From: Diploscapter coronatus
Taxonomy: Eukaryota; Nematoda; Chromadorea; Rhabditida; Rhabditidae
Direction: 5' to 3'
DNA length: 64,000 nt
NCBI GenBank assembly: GCA_964036155.1
Contig: OZ038423.1
Location: forward strand, 67,719,249-67,783,248
Notes under the pieces: generated by a model
Databases searched by the model: none
What the model saw: the letters and a program-made list of their open reading frames with translations, nothing else
Told to the model about the DNA's origin: nothing
Made by a program: the position numbers and the translations under genes
In this document: positions 35,901 to 46,989 of the stretch, piece after piece
Layout: each line of letters opens with the position of its first letter
Numbering within the stretch: position 1 is the first letter of the stretch

Positions 35901-38900
35901 ACTGGGGTGCAGGACTGAAATCAATTGGTTTTCAAAAATCATCATAAGTTTCAATGCTTATTGAGTTTTCTTCTTCTTCTTATTTAAAACGAATCACTTT
36001 ACGACTAGGTAGACATTTCCTAATAATCTTTTCAAGAGAAACATTCAGATTTTTAAATTTCTATACCTAAACGACAAGATGATTCATCAAATAATGACAA
36101 TGAACCAAGATCATTTGTGAAACATACTTATTTGATTGAAGTGGGTTTTTAAATTATACCTGTTGCTGAGGCGGCTGTTGGACGACGATGATCTGTTGCT
36201 GCTGTTGCTGAACGCAAGTGTCGTCACACATCGGTTGGCATGCGACTGGACAAGCCTGAACGGGGACAAGTGCAAATGATTATATTTTTGTATTATGATT
36301 TAGTTTGCGAAATTCGAGATAGAATTGATATCATGAGGTATCGTCTCGATAAGAAAGAATTTGCAGCATAGATGAACGATGATTAAAGCCGTTACTTTTT
36401 AATTGTAACACATTTGAGCATATCATCATACGTTTCAAAATCTTTCAAATAATCAAGCGAAACTATCGAACTCAATGCGATAGATTGCTTTCTCAGGATA
36501 TTATAGAAATGTGCACAGAAAACTGCGACGTTACCTGCGAAATGCAGGTAGGACTACAGTCTGGCATGCACTGACTGGCGCACTGCTGCGTGGGTGGCTG
36601 TTGGACGACGATGATCTGTTGCTGAAAAACAGACATAAATTGCATTCTATTATCAACAACGAGATGAACATTTGCAAAGGGAATAGAGAAGGCGTACACG
36701 CGAAATTTAACCGAATGCTTTTGCATCTCTCCACCATGCTCTTTCTTATTGCTCTCCAGTTCCGGTGCAAATGTTCATCTCATATAGATAGTGGAAAGCA
36801 ACAGAGATTTACACAATAATACCATCATAGGTTTGATTTAATTGATATGCTTCAGGAATCTTCAAATAGTTCAAAGAAAAATTGTGACAGTGCTTTGACT
36901 TTGGACATATTGAAAATACGCTATGCAATAATTTTCAATTCGAACCTGAATCTGTTGCACGCAAGAGTCCTGGCACATTGGCTGGCATGCGACTGGACAG
37001 GCCTAGGATAAGGTTATGCAAATCTATCTTCAAAAATAGTTCACAATAATCATCAATTCACCGTAGTAATTGACGCTGCGTTTCCTCATCATTCAAATCA
37101 ACTAACCTGAGCAACGCAACTCGGCTGACAAGCCGGCATGCATTGGCTGGCGCATTGGTTTTGGGGTTGTTGCACGACGATCACCTATAATAAAAATACT
37201 TAAGTAAAACTAGTCTAATATTAAATATTTACAGGCTGCTGCTGTTGACAATTATTACAGCTCGTTTGGCATGATTGAGCGCATCCTAAATCAGAAATTT
37301 AAGTGAGTTTCAAAATTTAATATTCACCTGGTTGACATCCAGACGGGCAATTTGAAGGTCCCTGTACCACAATAATCTAAAATCTCATGGTATTTATAAA
37401 AATGCAAATTTGCAAGATTATTAAAATTTACAGGTTGCTGCGCCTGTTGAACACACTGAGGTTGGCATAATGGCATGCATTGCTGAATTTTCAGGATTTA
37501 AGAGAAAAGGTTATGCTATTTTGAACCTGGGCACACTGTTGCTGCTGCTGAACAACAATAATTTGTGGTGGTGTATTTTGAGTGCAGCTCGGCTGACAGA
37601 GAGGCATGCATTGAGGTACGCAAGTTTGGGTTTGTTGAGGACATTGAGAGCAGGAAACCTGAAATTAACGTAGAACTATTTCGGCGTTGAGTGTCTATCA
37701 TTAATGCCTTAGCTATCGATTTCATCAAGTTATGATTTGAAACATAATAAGCATAATAATACCTGATACGTCAAAGCTCCACATCCGCAACTACTGTATT
37801 GCTGTTGAAGTTGAACGCAGTTGCATCCGGAATTTTGCACGGAACAACCGCATTGGGTCTAATATAAATACATTAAAAAAATACTCACTCTATTTGCTTA
37901 AAATATTACTTAAACCGTATTATTTCATATATCAAATTATTTTCATAACCATTTACCTGAAGCATATTTGCGCAATCGCATTGCTGGACCTGAAATTGAC
38001 CGCGATTATTGACTTTTTAAAAATATTGATTACTTGTAATTGCAGTGCCACACAATTGCACTGATTTTGTTGTGGGCAGCAGGAATTCTGTGCCTGGAAA
38101 CAGCATTGTCGCTTCGCTCGACTCAGGGATTTGAGTCCGGTTGAATTTGAGTTGGTGCCCTGAAAAAGTTATTGGGAAATTATTTTTATAGTCTAAGATA
38201 ATTAGTTTTGAGGAATCTTAGAACATTTTCTATTTTTTAACCTTAGTAAATGCTTATTGTTTCAATTTTAGGTTAATAAACTGGTTAGAAGTTTTCAAAC
38301 ATGTACTTTTATAATATTGACTTTTAGCAATAATTTAAACTTATTTTCATCCGGGATTCTATAAAAAGCTGATCTTCAGAATGCTATGTTAAATTGAGGT
38401 AGAGAAAGAAAATGGTAGGAGAAATTGAAATATCGTGAAATTGTGAGAGGTAAAAAGAAGAGAATTTCGCACTGACTTTAAGGAATTATCGGGTTAATCA
38501 GTGGAATGGACCCTCTTCAGAAGAGTTTCGGGGTGCACAAAAGAAAGATTAGCTGTCTAATCCAAACACTCGCTTTTTTGATCATTTTATCAAATAAAAT
38601 ATCGCTTTGGGTATCAATTCCGGTCAAAATATAGCTGGAGTGTGGGACAATAGGATTTATTGAGATTTTTTGGAGCGAGTCGAAAGTGGTGGTATTGATC
38701 AATGGAAAATAATAGAAATCAGACAAATTTTCGAAACATAATTTGAAAATATTCATTTTTATGTAGCTTGTTCAAATTGCGATGTACGTTATTTCTCATT
38801 TTTGCACATGTTTTGACGCAAAATAATCCTCATCTTTTCGAACAATAGACTTAGCGACATTTGACCTGAGAACGAATGGCACAAAAGCCTACGAAAACAG

Positions 38901-40117
38901 GAAAACAGAACCGGAAAACGGACGGATTAGGCGAAATCTAAATACGCGCAAAGTAGGACAGTTGAAAGATCATCGAGATGAACTAATACGAGATTGAGCG
39001 GGTTGAAACTTGCAAAAAATATGTTTCAAAGAAATAGCTGAATAATTGAGTCGGATAAAATCATTAGTTAATTAGTTCGCCGGATTACTTCATATTTAAT
39101 GGAATAAAAATTTATTTTGAGTATCCTTAATCATTTCTACAAAATAAAGTAAATTTGAAATTATTTTCTGTATCCAAGAGTATTTAAAGCTTATGAAGTA
39201 GCAAAAATAGTGCTATTGTGAAAATATGTATGATTCAAAAATTGCACTTCAGCATTAATTTGATAAATTGATCATCTTCCCTGGTCATGCGTTTATCATA
39301 AGATTATTCAAGTTTCCTGTCATATTTTCCTTCCTAATTCTCACAACGAATATTTCAAGCTCTCTCATCAAAGGGGATATCAAAAGTCAACAAATTTCTT
39401 AGTGCACAGATGACGCAATCTCGAAATCGAGCGGGGAAAGGGGAAGGAGAGAAATTTGAATAAGCAACGTGCGGCTCACGGAGCACGAAGTGCATATTCT
39501 CTTGAGAAGGGAAGATGTCAAATCGCGAATTTGATGGAAAGACAATCGGAGACACTCATGAACGAAGATCGAGGAGGGGATTATAGATTTTTGTACTTTT
39601 GAACAAGTCATCGTCTTCACAATGATATTTGAGAATTTTTGTTTACTATAGACGCTAATGAACATTCTACTGCTGAAATAATTTCTAAAATATGCATGAG
39701 ATATTCATAAGCTTATTTGAAGCCTTCTTTCAGAATAGAAATGATTGTCGAAGTTCACTTTGAAAGTATTTTAAAACACCAAATCAACACCTAAAACGAT
39801 CAAATATATTTTTTTTAATATTATCGCATTTCGAAGATTTTGAATGATATCTAGAGGCTCACATTTTTTGTCTCTGAACTGGGAGAGACTGGTATTATCG
39901 TCGTCGTAGAGGATTCTGAATCCTTTGAATTCGTCGTGGAATTAGCTTCTAGCATCGTCGTGGGGGGTTCAGATGAAGGTGACGTCGAGGAGGAGAAAAC
40001 TGTCGTTGTTGTGGAATCTGCTTTGTCTGATGTGTTCTTCAAATCATCCGCCAAAATGGTCAATGTGAGACTGCAGCAAACCGAAATGGCAAGCATCCAT
40101 CGAGTGCGTAGCCGCAT
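32949..40117 (-). CDS. Secreted Cys/Gln-rich modular protein, ABU/PQN-like, about 650 aa
   Basis: About 21 exons on the minus strand, nearly all phase 0, read from MRLRTRWMLAISVCCSLTLT to a Lys-rich end (LRKRHRLSKKKKLV). A signal peptide (about 1-23) and a Ser/Thr-rich part precede a likely proprotein-convertase site (SRAKR, then QCC). The rest is built from repeated modules: C-x3-C-x3-C units (CMPLCQPSC, CMPACQPSC, CMPDCSPTC, CQPMCQDSC), Gln runs, and short hydrophobic strands (QIIVVQQ, VIVVQQP, SPVVVVTQQ). This layout matches the nematode ABU/PQN family, Cys- and Gln-rich secreted proteins reported from the pharyngeal cuticle and linked to the unfolded-protein response. Disulfide and beta-strand assembly into an extracellular matrix is the likely role (inference). 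Several neighbouring exons are near-duplicates. The intron after the first exon is 1.7 kb. Confidence 0.85.
36661..36781. repeat. Inverted repeat within an ABU/PQN-like intron
   Basis: GAGATGAACATTTGCA (36661-36676) and TGCAAATGTTCATCTC (36766-36781) are perfect inverses, with weaker pairing further in. The minus-strand phrase CGCGTGTACGCCTTCTCT resembles CGCATGCACTCCGCCTTT near 31565, so the two may be related relics. Confidence 0.7.
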
Positions 40118-42791
40118 GCCGGACTGAAATTATGTTTTCAACGACACTGATGAAAATTGCGATGTAAACGACGGCGAGAATAAATGTCGATGAAGATGGT
40201 GTTGAGCAAAGAATGGTTTGAAGATGATATTTTCACAATCGTGCCGCTTTAACAATAATCTTTCAAAATGGATCAAAAAGGTGTCATATTTTGAAGCCTA
40301 AGTAATGAGTAGAAATGGAATAACGTTAACATTTAAAAGTGATATCAACACATCATAAAAGTGCATTGTCTGAATATTATAAATCTAAATGGAAAAATAA
40401 ACTTAGGATCCCCAAGCTCCGTCCCCTTGCAACAATGCGTTTGTGGTAGAAGCGTGGTAGTTTGAAACCGAAAGTTTGGGAAGGAAGTACCCTTAAAGTC
40501 CAGTATGTCTCAAATAGTACCATATAGTTCGACGATAAACCTGATGAAATGTCTTTGTGCAACAAATCAGCTTAAATACTCGCGCACAAGCATAAATGCA
40601 CTTCGACAGAAGTAAAAAATAATTTCACGGTTTGGAGAGCGAGTTGACTATCAAATTAAAAAATAATAATAAGATAAGGAATTAGATATATCATAAAAGC
40701 GTTTCAGAATAGTGGAACAGAAAATCGAACGTTCCAATTGAATTGGCTGATTTGTTGGACAAAAGAAAAACAGAGTCGGGGCAAAAGCAGCAAGAAGTGG
40801 CCCTGATTTGACAAAGCGAAGGCACAACAGATTTTGCTGTGCTCACTACGGATATTTCCAGATTCGAGAGCGACCAAAATACCAATTGCTGAAGTGGACG
40901 CGGACAAGCAAGGGAATGACTGTCAGAACAGAGGCAGAACAGGGAGGGAGAGAGATGCTAGGCAGATTGCGGTACAGCAAGGACAGAGACGACTAACCGA
41001 GAGAAAGAGCTCAAACGAAAGATTTCCTCTAAAAGGAAATAGTGCCTTTCTTGGAGATATTTCAGAGACCTTGAATCTCGCGAAATATTGACGACTTTCA
41101 GGGTAGAGAGAAGGAAAATTCCAAAACAGGCTGCGAAATAGAGTAGCTAAAAGACAGTGAATTTGAGAGATAGCAGGAAAGAGAGCGCAGAATTTCGGCG
41201 AGATATCGGAGAAAAAAGAGGATGTCAAGAAAAGCCCGGAGCAACGCAGGAGTGAAGTGGACGACAGCTCCGCGCGAAAGATAAAGGCAAGAACGGAGGC
41301 AAAAAGAGGGAAGAGGCGGGAAATAGTGGGACTGTGGAGGGGGACGTTTATGGAGAGCGAACAGGGCAGCTACCACTTGAACACAACTACACAAACAAAG
41401 GACAAACAGTTCGCTCCCAGAGGGAAGAGCAATAGAGGAACAACTTTGAAATACACATGAGCAAGAGAAAGTTTCGAGAAGGAATTTCGAAATTCGGAAC
41501 ATTATTCTCCGTTTCCATAGTTCACCCAGAAGTACTTCATTCTCAACGATTCTTATGGCCGAAAAAGTCCAACTTCCGGAAAGTTCTTCAGGCATTGAAT
41601 GAAAATTGTTTTACGATTTTGAAACGAAGCGCGAGTATAAAGAGAGGTTCGAGAAACTCCACGAATGCCGAGAGATTTGGAAAGATCTTTTTTATTTACT
41701 TATGTTTCAGGAAAAATCACCCACTTTGTAATAGGTTAGAGTGATGATTGCTAGAGATTATACCGACCTCGATAATAGCCAAAAGATTCGCTAGCGAATC
41801 TCTTCTCGAGCATTGAGTTACACAAGACTGTAGGGAAGGATCTGTGCTCGGTAGTAGTTCAATGTATGAACCTTTGTTTGAAGTTGAAAGACGATACACG
41901 ACAGAGCGACTGTTGCTCTTTACTTTCTATAACATTGCGTAAACTCTTGAACTATGTGGAGGACAATGTTACAGATAGTTTTAAAAAAAAAAAAGCGACA
42001 AGGATAGAATGAGCACTAATTAGTTCGTTTATAAATAATATTTCAAAAATTCATTTGCAACGTATGCGATAAATTGATTGGATTTTGGAAGTTATGTTCG
42101 TAAAATGAGGTAAACTTCAATAACAAGCAAAATCGGATAACTCTGAGCGGTGTCATGGCTCCGCAAACAACATCTACGCAAATGGTCAATATTCGCTGGC
42201 AGGTCGAATTAAAAGCGAAAGATCGTGGGAAAATCTATACACTTTAAACAAGGAACTATCGCCAACCTCGGAAAATAATACCGGAAAATCAAATAAAAAT
42301 GCCAATAAGTTCAGTCAGACATAGACAGGACAGTATTGGTCATCATCGAACCGGAATGGGGCCTCGAACCGTGAGAGAGTTCGTCTTCTTCGGTCCCCTC
42401 TCCCCAAGGCCTTTGACCAGCAGCAGCGTGAGAAGATTATGGCGCAGGAAAGGAGAAGCCTCTGAGAGATTCTCTAATTCTCCAAATACTCCGTTCTCTT
42501 TTTGAGTGAATTTCAGTTCCTTCGCCTATTCTTTCGACTATTAGTCTTTTTTCTTATTCATTCATTGCGCTTTTTGCTGAGGAGATCGAGAAATTTCATA
42601 TCGAACGATACTCTAGCCGATGATAGAGAAAGGGAAATTTGATAAAAAATACTAATGTTAAATTCGCCACATTCGAGCGGCAAAGACCGACATTCGTAAA
42701 GTTGAAAATGATGTGGATATTTGTTGACATACCACTAAAACTTTGTTGACTAAGATTTTAGGAAGTTAATACAAGAGCACCGAACATTAGT
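40118..42791. other. Upstream region of the ABU/PQN-like gene, with a purine-rich tract
   Basis: The likely promoter lies here. From about 40780 to 41440 the plus strand is strongly purine-rich (GAGGCAGAACAGGGAGGGAG and similar), which leaves long open frames on both strands that I do not take as genes. A perfect 18-bp palindrome, AGATTCGCTAGCGAATCT, lies at 41784-41801. It falls inside a minus-strand open stretch (reading SCVTQCSRRDSLANLLAIIE) that ends at a possible donor, GAG|GTCGGT; this could be an isolated exon. Confidence 0.4.
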
Positions 42792-42992
42792 TTAGTAATA
42801 AGTTCTGCAATTGATAACAAGTTTCTGAACACATTTCATTAGAGAACAAATTCCTGAAGTGACTAGATTACACTCAGCATAATGCGTGTATTTATCCAGT
42901 GATTCAGCTGTGGACATTATTTGATTTCCCATGGTATCTGCCGCAAAGCACGGAAAACATTGCGAACACTTGCATTGGTCAGTCTTGGTCAT
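42792..42992 (-). CDS. Possible small cysteine-rich protein, 66 aa
   Basis: The minus-strand frame begins MTKTDQCKCSQCFPCFAADT and ends KLVINCRTYY-stop, with seven cysteines. The start lies three bases after a GGTCAG acceptor. That acceptor either receives a spliced leader or joins an upstream exon at 43045-43075 (reading YSTQHPDSEH, donor CAT|GTGAGT) across a 49-base intron in matching phase. Base composition is richer in G and C than the flanks. There is no signal peptide. No family is recognised, and it could be one exon of a longer gene reaching to 41770. Confidence 0.35.
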   Translation of the reverse strand: MTKTDQCKCSQCFPCFAADTMGNQIMSTAESLDKYTHYAECNLVTSGICSLMKCVQKLVINCRTYY

Positions 42993-45900
42993 TTTCTGAC
43001 CAGTAGTCCTTGAATCTTTGAGTCAGCAAAAATTGCTCACTCACATGCTCAGAATCGGGGTGTTGAGTCGAATATCTATCGATAAGACCAAATAATTATT
43101 ATGCCATTTTGGAGTAATGAATGTCAAAGTCTAAATCAACATCACTGGTTTGTCATGGATGTTTTTGATGCGCCGAATCTTTATGCATGTTTTGTTCCAT
43201 TCACACAGCAAATTATAATAGAAAGTTTCTCATGAAATGTTTATTTAAACCTGATATTTCACAATGTTCTCGAGCCTCGGACCCAGGAAGATCAACCCAG
43301 ATCATTTTTTCTCTTTCCTTTGTCCGGCGAAGCCCCCTCAAAAATAATTCAAAATCGATTTTTTTCTTGAGTTATGATATATTAAAAACATTTTTTTGAT
43401 AAAATTGTAGGGAAAATTTTTTTAAAAATATTTTAAGGAAAAACTATTTGAAAAATAATACATAGATGAAAAGTTCTATTCATTTAAACATGGTATCGTA
43501 CAGGTCAAAACATTGTTTTTCAATAGAATTCTAGAAAAAAAAAACTCAAAGAGTTTATCGTTCCCACCATATTCTAGAACTTCTTGACTTCCTCAAGTAT
43601 GAGAATCAGCAATTCGGAAATTGATCTAGATCGTTTTTTTTTCAAGTGTTTCTCGAATGTTCTTATCACAGGCAGAAATCACTTATCGTAGGCTCCGAAG
43701 GAAAGGCCCGCGACTTCGACCTTCAAGTGAACTCTTCAAGCCTACGCCAGACAGACGGGCTTGCATACAAATGTCCGGCTGTCCGGTTGGCGAGAGATTT
43801 GAGAGATAATGATAAAGCATTAGAGAGTGCAGAGACAAAGAGAAAGAAAGACAGATAATGATAATAATAGACAGAAAAGGGAAAAATATAGTGACAAGGA
43901 GAAAAGTGATAAAATAGCACTATATCGGGAACGAAGAGCTTCGACTATCTGTATAGGCTTCAAGAGTGACAAATATTCTAATTTTTCAAATACTATTTCC
44001 TTATAATTGACAATTTCTCTGAACTATCATACTATGCAATTGTCTCTCAATTACTATTTCCGGAAAAAAAATGCAGAAAAGTTCAATCTAAAGACAAAAA
44101 TTCGACGATTCTCGGTAAAAAATTAATTTAAGAAAATCTTTTATCAAATAATCACTAGAAGAATGTATTCAGGCTGGTTTCCCAAGTGATTTAAAGTCAA
44201 AAACAACAACAATAGGCTTATTTTATGACATCGGAAAATAATAAAAGAAAGAAATTCTCATACTAGATCGAAGTTTATATCTAGACAAGTAGCATTTTTA
44301 TTGAGTTTGTCTGTCTGTTTGTCCAGGCTTTAATCTCTATGGTAGATTTGTCTGACCCCCTATGTATTATACATGGTTGGAAGGGTAATTTGTTGTAGGT
44401 GTGCAACGTAAAAATAGATTGATTTTCTGTTGATAATATGCTGATTTGTGGTAAAGGCTTTATTATATAAGGGCTAATTTTGGATACAAAATTTGCAAAT
44501 TGGTCTTGAACTGAAATCGCATAAAAAGAACAGTTTTGCGAATGAATTGGTGATTACTGAGAAAGGGTGAATGAGGAAGTTGTTTATTGCTTGTAATTGA
44601 TTGTCATTTGTTTTCATGCTTGTTTTAACGATGGCTTAATGTTGGTTTGTTTGGAGCCTTTACGAAGCAAAGACTGAACCAAGGAAGCGCGCAACCAAGG
44701 CTCGTGATTTATTATTATTTCTCCTCTCTGAGAAAACAGCGAATCTTATGATCTAAATTATGAATTGCGCAAGTGTGTAGAATAATTTACCGTATTCCCA
44801 GAAAGATGGAATGAATTTCTAATGATCAGCCACAATAAAAAGAAGCCGCATGGTTCTGTAATCTTCATTCACTAATTGTAGGAATTTTTCAAATCTTTAA
44901 ATTTCTCATCTACTTGAAAATAAACTTAAATAAATTGGTCATTATGAAGTGTCTTTAGATTTTTATAAGCTCACAAAATTTTCGCCGAGATTTTATGACT
45001 ATAAATTTCCACGAGTTCTTCATTTTTGCACGACGTTTATCAGTTTTTCAATAAGACGACAAGTCTACTCGAGAGTTAAAAACCATGAAGTAAAGGATCG
45101 ATGAGTTTCTTAATTCCTGAGTCACTAGACGATTGCTTCGCTGTGAACTTAGAACTTTCATTTTATATATTATAGAAATTATTCGGTACATTTCAAATTT
45201 TATTAGGTGAGGATTTCGCTTGTTGCAAATGATATTTGGAGTATAGTCGTGATATAAATTCGAGCCTTTCATAATTTTATCGTTTCACAATTGAGACTTG
45301 CAATACGTTCTTTACAAAGTTCAACATTTTTCATAAATATGAATACTAACTTCAATTTTAATCGACCGTCTTCATCAAATCTTAATTAAAAATATTTTTA
45401 GCATCTACCTAATACTCAATTTCAAATCCACTCTTATCACAATTTCATTTTGCCAAGCGATGATCAGCTTCGTGTAAATTCAATTGCTCCGCCATCCGAA
45501 GCTTCACAATTTTCCCTAGCGAAGTCGAACCTGCGATACTTGGAAGAGTTCAGGAATCGCTCTCCTCCTTCATAAAATTCTTTCCTTTTCAAAAAATATC
45601 CCTGTCATTTTTCGTCCCTACCCTTCAACATTATCCTAAAGATCTTCTGCATCTCTAGAATCACTTTGCGGAAATTCTCTTTCTTTTATCGCTCTCACGA
45701 AATCTTCTCTTCTATAATGAAGAACAGCCTCATGAAAACGTCTTAGGCAATTTTTATTGCCTGTTCTTTTGAACCTATAAAATATTTTATCATCGTTTAG
45801 CATGCTCCGAATAAATCAGGCTCGGATAATTTTATGCACATTTTAAAGGGAGAATTTTCCGAACCAATTTAGAGATACGGGAAATCTACGCGAACCTTCA

Positions 45901-46965
45901 AAATCCACTTTAGCCGAGTTCTATCGCCTCGAAATTCATTTATTTATTTTTCGCGGAGTTTCGATGAAATCTTTTGAACGTTTTAGGCACGCGTGCAGAA
46001 TTCTGAAGAATTTCCCTGAAAATCGAAAAATTCAATTGGACGATGAAACAGGTCAGTCTATCGTAGGAAAAGTTGATATGTTGCAAGTTTTTGCTAGATT
46101 CTAACGATTTTTAATTTATGTAATTTTTTAACCTCCTAACGCTATTTTATATCTGAGAAATTTCTTTGACACTCTTAAGATCATTATCGTATGAATATGA
46201 TTTAAAATTTCGTATCAATTATTGATCAGTAATTTATTTATTATCGTGTGCCCAGTTGATAAAATTATCCGAACTTTATCTCTAAAAACAATTCTGTAAC
46301 ATTTTTAAATATAATATACCCTGGAAGTGTCATGCATGTTTCAAATTATCTTCTGGACTCTTGTATACTTCATCCAATAATGAACCTTTTGATCTCAGCC
46401 TATGTAGTATATTATCATTTGCAACATTTTATGACAATTTCTCATGCTATCATCCAATTATGCATGTCACCAATTTTGCACAATTTTTCCTTTGAAAAAA
46501 TTTCCACGTCAGCTGAAATTATTGCTCTTCCGAAAATTATATGATTATTCAAAAATAATAATGCGAATTACATGCTGCGAGTCTTAAATTCTGTTCCATT
46601 GATGTCTCATTTATCTTGCTCCACAGAAGTTTTTTTTCAAGATCTCAATGAATATTATGAACTTCGAATATTAGATTCCAGACTTGCAAAAACCTTGAAT
46701 GAAATCTGGTTCCAAACTTCACTAGACGATTTTTTCAATATTTATCAAATTTTCTCGAATTAGTTAATTCTTTCAGATACTTTTTACTGTTAATTATACA
46801 TTTTATCTATATTTAAAACAAAAAAAACCTATGGAGAAATTTTTAAACAGTTTTTTTTATGGAATTTTAGGATCTTTGAAATTCATATTTAAAAAATTCG
46901 CTATTTCCTCGAGGAAGTAATAATTATTTCTCGCCTCGAGTTTCATCGTTCTCAAATAAAATATT

Positions 46966-46989
46966 AAATTTTGCGCGCGCGCAAAATTT
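46966..46989. repeat. Perfect 24-bp palindrome with alternating GC core
   Basis: The left half AAATTTTGCGCG is the exact inverse of the right half CGCGCAAAATTT, giving a 10-base alternating GC core flanked by A/T. It lies in otherwise AT-rich, gene-free DNA. Such a core can adopt Z-DNA or cruciform forms; no role is shown here. Confidence 0.85.

Noticed and set aside
36511..36819. 102-codon plus-strand frame
   Set aside because: It is antisense to an ABU/PQN-like exon and runs into the inverted repeat at 36661. The Arg/Leu-rich reading is the usual shadow of Gln/Cys-rich coding.
41098..41595. 165-codon minus-strand frame, the longest in the window
   Set aside because: It is antisense to a purine-rich tract, so the reading strand is pyrimidine-rich and short of stop codons. 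The product is a Phe/Ser/Leu/Cys mixture with no domain, signal peptide or splice partner.
42345..42380. GGTTCGAGGCC on the minus strand, resembling a tRNA T-loop
   Set aside because: The five bases on either side of the loop do not pair and no acceptor stem can be found. I recognised no tRNA in the window, though I could not scan with a covariance model.
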